The notes below the pieces were generated by a model. It did no database searches and was not told where the DNA came from. It saw nothing but the letters and a program-made list of their open reading frames with translations. A DNA stretch of 64,000 nucleotides from JAYPWI01 sp038135065 (GTDB taxonomy: Bacteria; Actinomycetota; Acidimicrobiia; Acidimicrobiales; Poriferisodalaceae), in the NCBI GenBank assembly GCA_038135065.1, contig JAYPWI010000015.1, forward strand, positions 1-64,000, given 5' to 3'. Position numbers and translations under genes: made by a program. Position 1 is the first letter of the stretch. Each line of letters begins with the position of its first letter. Shown piece after piece: positions 55,339 to 63,677 of this stretch.

Positions 55339-55560
55339 TCACCCCATGTGGTCGTCGTAAAGAGCGGCGGCCTGGTCGGCGGTGAGGTACACGAACCCGT
55401 GGCACTCGCTCCCGAGCCGCAGCAGCGGGTGTTCCGGGTCGCCGAGCTCGGAGTCGCGGTGCCAGTTCCCGGGCATCCGCATCTTGTACGACACCGCGGT
55501 GAGCCCATAGATGAGGGTGCTGCACGCCAGTACGGTGCTGCGGGTGAGCCCGCAGGTCAT
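55339..55560 (-). CDS. Possible small hypothetical protein
   Basis: 73 aa from ATG 55560 (an upstream GTG at 55635 is possible). Third codon positions are about 95 percent G or C and the product reads as a folded peptide (MTCGLTRSTVLACSTLIYG, ... PGNWHRDSELGDPEHPLLRL). I recognise no family. It lies between the GIY-YIG fragment and ssrA, within the otherwise empty stretch 55269-55657, and would end about 70 bp from the GIY-YIG stop. Confidence 0.4.
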   Translation of the reverse strand: MTCGLTRSTVLACSTLIYGLTAVSYKMRMPGNWHRDSELGDPEHPLLRLGSECHGFVYLTADQAAALYDDHMG

Positions 55561-55657
55561 GTTCTCGGTCTGGCTGTTCCGCCGGTTCCCGTTCGACCCC
55601 TCGACATGGGTGCGCCGGGAACGTCCACCACTCACCGTGGGGTGATTTCTGATGACA

Positions 55658-55683
55658 GGGTCTCGCCATTTCGGGCGAGACCC
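55658..55683 (-). terminator. Hairpin at the 3' end of ssrA
   Basis: A 10-bp perfect stem (GGGTCTCGCC paired with GGCGAGACCC) with a 6-nt loop, starting 3 nt past the CCA end of the tmRNA on the minus strand. No T-run follows, as is usual in high-GC actinobacteria, so it may be a weak terminator or a processing signal. Confidence 0.65.
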
Positions 55684-55686
55684 CAT

Positions 55687-56049
55687 TGGTGGAGGTGGCG
55701 GGAATCGAACCCGCGTCCTTCAACGTTTCAAAGAGGCTTCTCCGAGCGCAGTCGCTGAGCAGATTGTCGGGCGAGAGTCGGGCAGCGACACCCTTCTCCT
55801 GCCGTAGCCGACGAGATGTCCCCACCGCCGGGTCGGCGCCGACGGCGGGTGAGCCCCGTGAATGAGGGCCACCGTTGCCTACAGGGCTAAGGCATCAGGG
55901 CCGTACCCACTACCTGGAATCAGGCAGCGAGCGCCATGTCATCAGTGTTGACGTTGGCGTTTGTGGTTGTTCCGGCTCTTTAACGTGGCTCCGGAGACCA
56001 CGGCTCGCTTCTCTCCTGTCAACCGTCAAAGTCGAAACCGATCACCCCC
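55687..56049 (-). ncRNA. ssrA: Transfer-messenger RNA (tmRNA)
   Basis: 363 nt. The tRNA-like ends pair: 5' GGGGGTG (56049 downward) with 3' CACCTCC followed by ACCA at 55687. The T arm is GCGGGTTCGATTCCCGC, and the 5' side has GATCGGTTTCGAC, a universal tmRNA signature. The tag reading frame ends NVNTDDMALAA followed by TGA at 55922-55920; ALAA is the usual degradation tail. It rescues stalled ribosomes with SmpB, whose gene is 83 bp upstream on the same strand. Confidence 0.93.
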
Positions 56050-56061
56050 TGGGTGGGTGTG

Positions 56062-56078
56062 CCGGTGACCGTCACCGG
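56062..56078. promoter_or_regulatory. Perfect 17-nt palindrome between smpB and ssrA
   Basis: CCGGTGAC-C-GTCACCGG, 8-bp arms about one central base, in the 83-bp smpB-ssrA gap. It would sit in the ssrA leader or promoter or just after smpB. It could be a protein-binding site or a smpB terminator hairpin (with a 3-nt loop). Nothing else shows which. Confidence 0.35.
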
Positions 56079-56132
56079 GCGCACGTCGTCAATCTAACGG
56101 TCGGCTGTGACAAGCGGCAGTCGAGGACCCCG

Positions 56133-56609
56133 TCAGCGGTTGCGACGGGCCATGGCCCGCCTGGCCTCGAGATCGGCATCTCGTTTGCGGATGGCCTGCC
56201 GCTTGTCGTACAGCCGGCGGCCCTTGGCCAGGGCCAGCTCCAGCTTGGCTCGCCCGTCCCTGAAGTAGATCGACAGGGGGACCAACTGCAGCGGTTCCTG
56301 CTCGGTTCGGACCCGCAGGCGGTCGATCTCGTTGCGGTGGAGCAACAGCTTGCGGGGTCGGCCCACGGCGTGGCCCGTATGGGCCGAGGAGTGCCCCCAC
56401 GGGGAGATGCGTAGCCCCATCAGCCACATCTCGTTGCTGCGCACCCGACCGTAGGCGTCAGCCATCTGCACGGTGCCTTCTCGCAACGACTTGACCTCGC
56501 TGCCCTTGAGCACCATCCCGCATTCGTAGGTGTCGAGGATGTCGTAGTTCGCCCGGGCTCGACGGTTCGAGGCCACGGTGAAGCGGTCGGAGGGCCCCTT
56601 GTTCGCCAT
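56133..56609 (-). CDS. smpB: SsrA-binding protein SmpB
   Basis: 158 aa. SASG/OB-fold tmRNA-binding protein: NRRARANYDILDTYECGMVLKGSEVKSLREG in pieces, LRISPWGHSS, RPRKLLLHRNEI, and the basic C-terminal tail DKRQAIRKRDADLEARRAMA that inserts in the empty mRNA channel. Full length and directly upstream of ssrA, forming the trans-translation pair. Confidence 0.95.
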   Translation of the reverse strand: MANKGPSDRFTVASNRRARANYDILDTYECGMVLKGSEVKSLREGTVQMADAYGRVRSNEMWLMGLRISPWGHSSAHTGHAVGRPRKLLLHRNEIDRLRVRTEQEPLQLVPLSIYFRDGRAKLELALAKGRRLYDKRQAIRKRDADLEARRAMARRNR

Positions 56610-56787
56610 CGCCCCAACGCTACCGGCCGGCCGTGACGGGCACTGCGGCTGCGGTTGCCTGCGGTCCGGGCAAAGTCGATCAAGGCAGTAATGGTGATCG
56701 GGGTAGTCAGGAATGATTGGTCCGGACTACAATCCCTACCGCTGGGGTCGGATTTTCGACCCGCCTGCTGCGAGGAGTGCCCCCATC

Positions 56788-57069
56788 ATGGCCGTGACCG
56801 TCCGCCTGCCCACCGTCCTGCGCCCCCATGCCAACGGGGAGGCGAAGGTCGATGCTGCAGGGTCGACCGTGCGGGAGGTCGTAGAGAACTTGGTGGCCTC
56901 GTTTCCGGGTATCAAGCCGAACTTGCTGAGCGACGACGGTTCGCTCCACCGCTTCGTCAACGTGTACGTCAACGACGAAGACGTGCGGTACCTCGAGCAG
57001 ATGGACACCCCGGTCGGTGACGGCGATGAGGTCACCATCCTGCCAGCGGTTGCCGGAGGAGCGTCGTGA
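56788..57069 (+). CDS. cysO: CysO/MoaD/ThiS-family sulfur-carrier protein
   Basis: 93 aa from ATG 56788. Ubiquitin-like fold: AVTVRLPTVLRPHANGE, ...LLSDDGSLHRFVNVYVNDED in pieces, DGDEVTILPAVAGGAS at the end. The Gly-Gly is followed by Ala-Ser, as in mycobacterial CysO (Gly-Gly-Ala-Phe), where the Mec protease must trim two residues before thiocarboxylate formation. Its stop overlaps the cysM start (GTGA). It would deliver sulfur for cysteine synthesis under oxidative conditions. No mec gene is in the window. Confidence 0.87.
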   Translation: MAVTVRLPTVLRPHANGEAKVDAAGSTVREVVENLVASFPGIKPNLLSDDGSLHRFVNVYVNDEDVRYLEQMDTPVGDGDEVTILPAVAGGAS

Positions 57070-58040
57070 ACCCCGACGGACCGGGCCACGGCCGGGTCTA
57101 CACCAGCGTGGACGAGCTCATCGGCAACACGCCGATGATCGATGTGTCGCAACTGAGCCCCAACCCCAAGGTCCGCATCCTGGCCAAGCTCGAGGGACAG
57201 AACCCGGCCGGGTCGGTGAAGGACCGCATCGCCAAGGCCATGATCGACGCCGCTGAGGCCGACGGGTCGCTTCGTCCGGGGCAGACCATCATCGAGCCCT
57301 CGTCGGGCAACACCGGGATCGCCCTGGCCATGATCGCCCGCCAGCGGGGCTATCCGATCAAGATCGTCCTGCCTGAGAACGTGTCCATCGAGCGGCGCCA
57401 ACTCCTCGAGATCTTTGGCGCCGAGATCATCCTGAGTCCAGGTGCGGAGGGCTCGAACGGTGCCGTGCGTCTGGCCCAACAGATCTCGGCCGAACACCCC
57501 GACTGGGCCTTCCTGTACCAGTACGGCAACGAGGCGAACCCCCAGGCCCACTACGACACCACAGGGCCTGAGATTCTGGCTGACGCCCCCGAGGTCACCC
57601 ACTTCGTGGCCGGGTTGGGAACCAGCGGAACCCTGATGGGGGTCGGGTCGTACCTGAAGGAACACAAGCCCGGTGTCGAGATCTGGGCCGTCGAGCCGCC
57701 GGCCGGTGAGCTGGTCGAGGGCCTGCGAAGCCTCGACGACGGCTATGTGCCGCCGGTGTTCGAGAAGTGGGGCGGGGCCGATCTGCTCGATCGCAAGATG
57801 ATCGTCAGGCCGCGGGAGTCCATCGAGGCAGCTCGCATGCTGGTGTCCGACGCTGGCATCTTCGCCGGTATCTCGGCGGGGGCCGCCCTGGCCGGTGCTC
57901 GCAAGGCGGCTGCCCGGATCGACGAAGGCGTGATCGTGTTCGTGGTCTGCGACTACGGCTGGAAGTACCTCTCCACCGGGGCCTACACCGACGATCTCGA
58001 CGCCGCAGCCGAACAGGCAGAGCAGATCATCTACTTCTGA
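57066..58040 (+). CDS. cysM: Cysteine synthase (CysM type, CysO-linked)
   Basis: 324 aa from GTG 57066. Fold-type II PLP enzyme: Lys52 in NPAGSVKDRIA as Schiff-base Lys, SSGNTGIALAM near residue 81, GLGTSGTLMGVG near 180 for phosphate. In mycobacteria CysM uses O-phosphoserine and CysO-thiocarboxylate; the overlap with cysO supports the same partner here. Substrate specificity is inferred from context, not from a diagnostic residue I can confirm. Confidence 0.92.
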   Translation: MNPDGPGHGRVYTSVDELIGNTPMIDVSQLSPNPKVRILAKLEGQNPAGSVKDRIAKAMIDAAEADGSLRPGQTIIEPSSGNTGIALAMIARQRGYPIKIVLPENVSIERRQLLEIFGAEIILSPGAEGSNGAVRLAQQISAEHPDWAFLYQYGNEANPQAHYDTTGPEILADAPEVTHFVAGLGTSGTLMGVGSYLKEHKPGVEIWAVEPPAGELVEGLRSLDDGYVPPVFEKWGGADLLDRKMIVRPRESIEAARMLVSDAGIFAGISAGAALAGARKAAARIDEGVIVFVVCDYGWKYLSTGAYTDDLDAAAEQAEQIIYF

Positions 58041-58113
58041 TCGATCGTCCCCTTGGTGCCGCTGGTGACCGATCGAAGGTCGTGACCCGACAGGGCGCGG
58101 CTGGCGACGTACC

Positions 58114-58884
58114 GTGGTCTCCGTGCGCTCCTTCGCCCTTCTTCGCCCACGTGGCAGGAAATTGTTGCCACTGGTCCTCGGCATGACGATCGCAGTTGGT
58201 GCCTGCGCCGGGAGCACCGACTCCGCCACCAGCACCCCGACGATCGCCCCGACCCAACCACCGGTGACCTCGGGAGTTGCCCCGGTGACAACTGCGGGAT
58301 CCGTGCTCACCCAACCGGAGGCGACCACCAGCACCTCGATCGCATCCACCACCACGCTGGCTCCTGCCACGACCTCGCCTCCCACTACGACGGCCCCGCG
58401 CCCAGGGGGACTGGTGCTCCTCGGGGACGGCATCGGACCCCTCGCCTTCGGGTCCGGTCCCGATGCGGCCATCGAGTTCCTCAGCGCCGCCCTGGGACAA
58501 CCCATGGCCGACAGTGGGTGGACCGATCCGTTCTCCGTCTACGGCACCTGTCCCGGCACGGAGGTTCGTGGTGTCGAGTGGCCTGGTTTCCTCGCCCTGT
58601 TCGGCGACCCCGCCAGTGGAGGAGGCGAGCGGCACTTCATGGCCTACACCGTGGGCTGGTTCGGTCCCGACCCCTTCGGGCTCCGGACCGAGCAGGGGAC
58701 AGCGGTTGGCGACAGCCGCGACGAGGTCGCAGCGGAGAACCTGGCGGCCACCTTCGTGGCGGCGGCCGATCCCTTCCCGCCCAGCGTGGTGATCGGCACC
58801 GACCGGGGGGACATCGTCGGGTACTTCACCGACGATGGTGCGATGTTGAGTTCGATCAGCGCTGGGGTCGCCTGCGGCGAGTAG
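58114..58884 (+). CDS. Exported lipoprotein with Thr/Pro-rich linker
   Basis: 256 aa from GTG 58114 (GTG 58123 alternative). Lipobox AVGAC near residue 30 after a basic n-region and hydrophobic core (LLPLVLGMTIAVGA). Residues ~33-95 are a low-complexity Thr/Pro/Ser linker, and ~95-256 a globular domain starting GGLVLLGDGIGPLAFGSGPD and ending VACGE, seen in several actinobacterial lipoproteins. No function recognised. Its end overlaps the convergent YihY gene by 29 bp. Confidence 0.7.
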   Translation: MVSVRSFALLRPRGRKLLPLVLGMTIAVGACAGSTDSATSTPTIAPTQPPVTSGVAPVTTAGSVLTQPEATTSTSIASTTTLAPATTSPPTTTAPRPGGLVLLGDGIGPLAFGSGPDAAIEFLSAALGQPMADSGWTDPFSVYGTCPGTEVRGVEWPGFLALFGDPASGGGERHFMAYTVGWFGPDPFGLRTEQGTAVGDSRDEVAAENLAATFVAAADPFPPSVVIGTDRGDIVGYFTDDGAMLSSISAGVACGE

Positions 58885-59752
58885 GCCCACCGGGGACTTC
58901 CTGCGGTGCCGGGGTGTGGCCGGAAAGCCACTTGTTGACCTTGGCGCCCAACAGCAACACGAGGCTCATCAGGTAGGCGAGGGTGAACACCGCGAGGGCC
59001 GCTCCAGCGAGGCCCAGGAACCCATTCGCTCCCGACGCAACCGAGGTGAATCCGGCGAAGCCGGCCACCAGGACCAACCACCCGATCGCAGTCAGGGCTG
59101 CCCCGGGCAGGTCGACACGCCACGGGGTTCGATGGTTGGGTGCGACGTGGTAAAGGGTGGCGGCCCAGGCGATCAGCACCCCGAAGAGCAGTGGGTGCCG
59201 TAGCCACTGCACCGCCCACCGGTCAGGAAGATCGGGCCACAAGCCGTAGCGCAGCCACAGGGCGGCCGCCGCTATGCCCACCGTGCCCAGGCCCAGCCCC
59301 AACGCGGTGAGACGCAGCCGCCACCACCGCCGCGCCTCGTCGACGCCGTAGGCCACGTCGAGGGCTCGGATCAGGCCACCGAATCCTCGAGACAGAGCGA
59401 TCAGGGCCACCGCGAAACCGATGGTGGCAACGCCCACCCGAGACTGGTCGAACAACTCGCTCACCGCTGTCGTGATCGGGCCTGCATCCTCGCCGAATGT
59501 CTCCTGGGCCCAGTCCAATGTGGCTTGCCGGGCGTTGGTGGCCAGGTCGTCACCGACCAGGGGTGCGAGCGAACCCAGCGACGCGACCAGGGCCAGGATC
59601 ACCGCTGGCAGGGTGAGCAGGGTGAAGAAGGTCACTGATGCCGCGAGATCGCTGATTCGGTCCCGGGACAGCTCTCGGCGGAAGGGGGTGATCGAATCCC
59701 ACACCCCAGTTGCCCAACCGGTCAGGCGGTGGGGCAGTGAGCGGCCGGTCAT
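58856..59752 (-). CDS. YihY/BrkB-family membrane protein
   Basis: 298 aa. Six TM helices; N-terminal DRISDLAASVTFFTLLTLPA and IRALDVAYGVDEARRWWRLRL (taken in part) are the YihY motifs that gave rise to the mistaken ribonuclease BN name. Likely a transporter or envelope protein of unknown substrate. Convergent with the lipoprotein gene and divergent from the RNase Z-like gene. Confidence 0.85.
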   Translation of the reverse strand: MTGRSLPHRLTGWATGVWDSITPFRRELSRDRISDLAASVTFFTLLTLPAVILALVASLGSLAPLVGDDLATNARQATLDWAQETFGEDAGPITTAVSELFDQSRVGVATIGFAVALIALSRGFGGLIRALDVAYGVDEARRWWRLRLTALGLGLGTVGIAAAALWLRYGLWPDLPDRWAVQWLRHPLLFGVLIAWAATLYHVAPNHRTPWRVDLPGAALTAIGWLVLVAGFAGFTSVASGANGFLGLAGAALAVFTLAYLMSLVLLLGAKVNKWLSGHTPAPQEVPGGPTRRRRPQR

Positions 59753-59859
59753 CGGAGCGAGCCTGCCACAGGGAATGGGCCGGTGGGGGATCGGCCCCAG
59801 TGCCCTGGCATGCTGGTCGTGCGGTTCGGGTTGCGGACCGCACAGGAGGCTTCGAACGC

Positions 59860-60612
59860 ATGAGCGACAGCGCCGACTTCTCTCTCACGGTCTTGGGCTG
59901 CTCGGGGAGTTACGCCGGACCCGGCGGTGCATGCAGCGGCTACCTGGTCAGGTCGGCCACGACGACCCTGTGGGTCGACTGTGGTCCAGGGACCCTGGCC
60001 AATCTCCAAGAGCATTGCGCCCTCGGCGACGTCGACGCCATCGTGGTCTCCCACCACCATCCCGATCACTGTGGCGAGCTTCCCGTCATCTACAACGCGG
60101 CCAAGTACTACGCCCACATGGACCGACTTCGAGTGATCTGCACGGCCGATGTGCGTCGGGTCACCGATGCATTCCACTCTGCTCGGGACAGTTCAGACCT
60201 CTTCGAATACGAGATCGTGGGAGACGGTGACCGGGCCGAGGTTGGCGATATCGCCATTCGCTTCAGCCGAACCGATCACCCGGTGGAAACCCTGGCCATG
60301 CGCTTCGACCACCACCGGGGGAGCATGCTGTACACGTCCGACACCGGTCGTGGCTGGTCGTTGGCCAGCCTCGGTGAAGGGGTCGACCTCGTGGTCGGGG
60401 AGGGCACCCTGCTCGACGCCACCGACCACCCCGACATCCCCCACGTGAGCTGTCGCTGGCTGGCCCACGAGGCAACCGCGATCCAGGCTCGGCACCTGGT
60501 GGTCACCCATGTTCCCCCCGGGTCCGATCCGGCACACCATCTGGCGGAAGCGGGCGAGGTGTTCTCGGGCCCGTTGGACGTGGCTGCAGTGGGGGCGCGC
60601 TATATCGTCTGA
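59860..60612 (+). CDS. RNase Z-like metallo-beta-lactamase fold protein
   Basis: 250 aa from ATG 59860; the frame is open further upstream into the divergent promoter. MBL signature SHHHPDH at residues 64-70, with later His/Asp ligands in TSDTGR and CRWLAHEAT ... VTHVPPGSD. Order and length fit RNase Z/ElaC-like or related phosphodiesterase MBL proteins, but the flexible arm of true tRNase Z is not obvious. It is 25 bp upstream of rph, so a role in RNA processing is plausible. Confidence 0.75.
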   Translation: MSDSADFSLTVLGCSGSYAGPGGACSGYLVRSATTTLWVDCGPGTLANLQEHCALGDVDAIVVSHHHPDHCGELPVIYNAAKYYAHMDRLRVICTADVRRVTDAFHSARDSSDLFEYEIVGDGDRAEVGDIAIRFSRTDHPVETLAMRFDHHRGSMLYTSDTGRGWSLASLGEGVDLVVGEGTLLDATDHPDIPHVSCRWLAHEATAIQARHLVVTHVPPGSDPAHHLAEAGEVFSGPLDVAAVGARYIV

Positions 60613-60637
60613 ACCCACACCGCACGGGGAGTAGCAC

Positions 60638-61363
60638 ATGCGACATGACGGCCGGACGCCGGACGAACTGCGTCCGATCACCTTCCAACGGGGGTTCACC
60701 GACCAGACGCCGGGTTCGGTGCTGGTCGCCTTCGGCCGGACCCGGGTCCTGTGCACCGTGTCGATCGATGACGATGTCCCGCGCTGGATGCGCGGCAAGG
60801 GTGAGGGGTGGGTCACCGCCGAATACGCCATGCTCCCCGGCTCGTCAGCCGAGCGGGTGAGTCGAGAGGCCAAGAAAGGCAAGCAGAAGGGCCGGACCCT
60901 CGAGATCGAGCGCCTCATTGGCCGAGCCCTCCGGGCCGTGTGTGACATGGAGGCCCTCGGCGAACGTGAGGTCACCGTCGATTGTGATGTGCTCCAGGCC
61001 GACGGTGGCACTCGCACTGCGTCGATCTGTGGTGGGTTCGTCGCCCTTCACGATGCCTGCTCCCGACTCCTTGCCGAGGGGATGATCGAGCGTCATCCGA
61101 TCACCGACTACTGCGCAGCCATCTCGGTCGGCATCGTGGGGGAGACGGCCATGCTCGACCTTCCCTATGTGGAGGACTCCACGGCCGAGGTCGACATGAA
61201 CGTGGTGATGACCGGCTCCGGGCGCTTCGTGGAGGTGCAGGGAACGGCAGAGGGCGACCCCTTCGACCGGGGGCAACTGGATGAACTCCTCGCCTTGGCC
61301 GAGTCGGGCATCACCCGGATCATCGATCTACAGAAGGCAGCCCTCGACGGTCCGTTGCCGTGA
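60638..61363 (+). CDS. rph: Ribonuclease PH
   Basis: 241 aa. Phosphorolytic 3'-5' exoribonuclease trimming tRNA 3' ends. GRTRVLCTVSIDDDVPRWMRGKGEGW in pieces, ERLIGRALRAVCDMEALGERE in pieces, DCDVLQADGGTRTASICG in pieces, and DLPYVEDSTAEVDMNVVMTG in pieces. The GGTRTAS loop binds phosphate. Overlaps rdgB by 4 nt (GTGA). Confidence 0.95.
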   Translation: MRHDGRTPDELRPITFQRGFTDQTPGSVLVAFGRTRVLCTVSIDDDVPRWMRGKGEGWVTAEYAMLPGSSAERVSREAKKGKQKGRTLEIERLIGRALRAVCDMEALGEREVTVDCDVLQADGGTRTASICGGFVALHDACSRLLAEGMIERHPITDYCAAISVGIVGETAMLDLPYVEDSTAEVDMNVVMTGSGRFVEVQGTAEGDPFDRGQLDELLALAESGITRIIDLQKAALDGPLP

Positions 61364-61956
61364 GCGCTCCGACCACCCGGCTGGTGTTGGGTACGACCAA
61401 TCCCGGCAAGGTGGCCGAGCTGACGATGCTGCTCGCAGGGATCGAGGTCGTTCCCCGGCCGCCGGGTATGGGTGATGTGGCCGAGACGGCAGACACCCTC
61501 GAGGGCAATGCGCGCCTGAAGTCCCGGGCCGTGTGCGCAGCGGCGGGCGAGGCTGCCGTAGCCGACGACACCGGGCTCGAAGTCGACGCCCTCGACGGTG
61601 CGCCGGGTGTCTGGTCGGCCCGATTCGCAGGCTCTGACGCGACTGACCAACAGAATGTCGACCTCCTGCTCGAGCGCTTGGCGGGGGTGGCCCATCGGCA
61701 GCGCACCGCCCGGTTCCGCACGGTGGTGGTGGTGACCTGGCCCACTGGTGAGGAGTTGGTCGTCGAGGGCATCTGTCGGGGGAGGATCACTACGGAGCGC
61801 CGGGGTGATGGCGGCTTCGGTTACGACCCGGTGTTCGAACCCGACGAGCGGCCGGGCCAGACGTTCGCCACCCTCGACCTCGGTGACAAGAATGCGATCA
61901 GCCACCGGGGCAGGGCCCTTGCCGCGCTGCGGCGATCCCTCGGTCTCATGGAGTGA
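61360..61956 (+). CDS. rdgB: XTP/dITP pyrophosphatase (HAM1/RdgB)
   Basis: 198 aa from GTG 61360. House-cleaning hydrolase of non-canonical purine triphosphates. LGTTNPGKVAELTMLL at the N-terminus, VADDTGLEVDALDGAPGVWSARFAG in pieces, GDGGFGYDPVFEPDE, and KNAISHRGRALAAL, all HAM1 motifs. Coupled to rph, a common arrangement in actinobacteria. Confidence 0.94.
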   Translation: MSAPTTRLVLGTTNPGKVAELTMLLAGIEVVPRPPGMGDVAETADTLEGNARLKSRAVCAAAGEAAVADDTGLEVDALDGAPGVWSARFAGSDATDQQNVDLLLERLAGVAHRQRTARFRTVVVVTWPTGEELVVEGICRGRITTERRGDGGFGYDPVFEPDERPGQTFATLDLGDKNAISHRGRALAALRRSLGLME

Positions 61957-61968
61957 GCATCCGGCCGG

Positions 61969-62961
61969 TCACCAGTGGCGAAGGTCGACGTCCCACTGGT
62001 CGACCACCTCGCCGTCGCGGACCAGGTGCAGTGTCTCGTGCTTGGCGATCGTCGGATCGATGTGAGCCGGGACCAGGGTGACCCGTTCTCCAGGGCGGAA
62101 GGACCTGGCCGGCCGGAGGTTCGTGTGTTCGTCGGAGCAGAACATGACCTCACCATCGGGGGATGACGGGTTGCCGTGGTCCATGCCCTGCGCCTTGAGG
62201 CCTGCGTCGCACACCACGAACTCGGGGGCCACCGATACCACGGTGGCCGACAGGAACAGGCCCTGTCGGAAGGGGAGATCCTCCTGGCGTTGGTAGGCGG
62301 TGTCCATCAACACATAGGACCCTGCCTGGATCTCGTTCAGGTGGGTGTTGATGGCGTGGGTGCCCGTACCGCCACCGGTGATGAGGTCTCCTCCGACCAC
62401 CTCGTGGGCCGCGAGCAGTCGGGACATCGCTCCCTCCATCAACTCGGTGCGCCGCTCGAGTTCCGGGATCCCCATCGCATGGCCCTCGTAGCCCATCACG
62501 CCCCGGATCGAAAGGCCCGCTGATCGGGCCCGGTCGGCGATCCTTCCTGCCTCCTCGAGTTCGCAGCCGCACCGGAATCCCACCCGTATGTCGACCACAC
62601 ACTCACCGATGCCGGCTGCTGCTGCGGCGTCGACCGTCTCGAAGCTGTCCACGGCCACGGTGACCCTGCCGGGACAGCGAGCCATTTCGGCCAGCCGATC
62701 GGGATCGAGAACCTCGTTGGCCAGCAGCAGGTCGTCGCCCAACCCGGCTGCGGCAAGGCCCAGCACCTCTCGAGGGGTGGCGCAGGTGAAGCCCGTGTGG
62801 CCGAGCTCGTGCTGGCGACGGGCCAGGGCGGTCATCTTGTGCGCCTTCACATGGGGGCGGAGCCGGGTGCCGGGAATCCGCTCGGCCATGGTCGTCAGGT
62901 TGAACTCGAGAGCGTCGAGGTCGGCCCACAGGGCCGGGGTGGGCAGCTCGGAGATGTGCAT
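61969..62961 (-). CDS. Fold-III PLP enzyme (D-threonine aldolase / D-serine dehydratase-like)
   Basis: 330 aa. N-terminal alanine-racemase-like barrel: TPALWADLDALEFNL, RPHVKAHK with Lys39 the probable Schiff-base Lys, and GFTCATPREVLGLAAAG. C-terminal beta domain with metal-ligand-like GDLITGGGTGTHAI and VCDAGLKAQGMDHG; HxxxxxxCxxD-type ligands include the His and Cys in EHTNLRPARSF region and GERVTLVPAH. Cleaves D-beta-hydroxy amino acids or dehydrates D-serine. Possibly linked with the D-amino-acid oxidase elsewhere in the window (weak inference). Confidence 0.78.
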   Translation of the reverse strand: MHISELPTPALWADLDALEFNLTTMAERIPGTRLRPHVKAHKMTALARRQHELGHTGFTCATPREVLGLAAAGLGDDLLLANEVLDPDRLAEMARCPGRVTVAVDSFETVDAAAAAGIGECVVDIRVGFRCGCELEEAGRIADRARSAGLSIRGVMGYEGHAMGIPELERRTELMEGAMSRLLAAHEVVGGDLITGGGTGTHAINTHLNEIQAGSYVLMDTAYQRQEDLPFRQGLFLSATVVSVAPEFVVCDAGLKAQGMDHGNPSSPDGEVMFCSDEHTNLRPARSFRPGERVTLVPAHIDPTIAKHETLHLVRDGEVVDQWDVDLRHW

Positions 62962-63064
62962 CGGCCGAGACTAGGGCGTGGTGGCTGGCGCAGGCCCCAC
63001 CCGTCGCCGTCGGGGTCGTCCCCGCCGTGATGGAACTGGCGCTCGAGGGGGTACGCTCCCAGCC

Positions 63065-63673
63065 ATGTCGAACAGCCCCCTGTCACCCAGCATGCCGACC
63101 GGATTCACCCCCGGTATGCCCGCCGGTCCGTCGGAGATCTACAACCGGCTGCTCAACGACCGCATCGTGTTCCTCGGCTCCGAGGTCGACGACGAGATCG
63201 CCAACATCCTGTGCGCCCAGATGCTGTTCCTCGAGGGCCAAGACCGCGAAAAAGACATCTGGCTGTACATCAACAGCCCGGGTGGGTCGGTGACCGCCGG
63301 TATGGCCATCTACGACACCATGCAGTTCGTGAGCTGCGATGTGGCCACCGTCTGCATGGGGCTCGGCGCATCGATGGGACAATTCCTCCTCACTGCCGGA
63401 GCAGCAGGTAAGCGCTACTGCCTCCCTCATGCCAGGGTGATGATGCACCAGCCATTGGGCGGGGTCCGTGGCCAGGCCAGCGATATCGCCATCCAGGCCG
63501 AGCAGATGGCGTACATCAAGCGCCTGCTGGCCGAGCGGATTGCGTCGCACAGCGGCCAGAGCGTGGAGCAGATCCAGGCCGACTCCGAACGAGATCGTTG
63601 GTTCACGGCCGAAGAGGCCAAGGACTACGGCCTGTGCGACCACGTGATCGTCAAGCGGGGCGAGATCATCTGA
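63065..63673 (+). CDS. clpP: ATP-dependent Clp protease proteolytic subunit
   Basis: 202 aa from ATG 63065; the frame is open further upstream but lacks conservation. Serine protease core with Ser103 (GLGASMGQFLL), His128 (VMMHQPLGG) and Asp177 (ERDRWF), and NSPGGSVTAGMAIYDTM for the handle region. Actinobacteria have two or more clpP genes; a second is not in the window. Alone next to a hypothetical gene, without clpX. Confidence 0.94.
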   Translation: MSNSPLSPSMPTGFTPGMPAGPSEIYNRLLNDRIVFLGSEVDDEIANILCAQMLFLEGQDREKDIWLYINSPGGSVTAGMAIYDTMQFVSCDVATVCMGLGASMGQFLLTAGAAGKRYCLPHARVMMHQPLGGVRGQASDIAIQAEQMAYIKRLLAERIASHSGQSVEQIQADSERDRWFTAEEAKDYGLCDHVIVKRGEII

Positions 63674-63677
63674 GTCC

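Noticed and set aside
52934..55686. Second copy of the ssrA 3' end as attachment site
   Set aside because: Read by eye, no repeat of the T-arm region was found in the interval.
55324..55758. Plus-strand frame ending WRWRESNPRP-like sequence
   Set aside because: Well-known spurious protein produced by reading across the tRNA-like end of tmRNA in antisense.
56713..56735. Imperfect palindrome (GTCCGGAC core) upstream of cysO as a regulator site
   Set aside because: Only the 8-bp core is symmetrical; such GC-rich cores are common in this genome.
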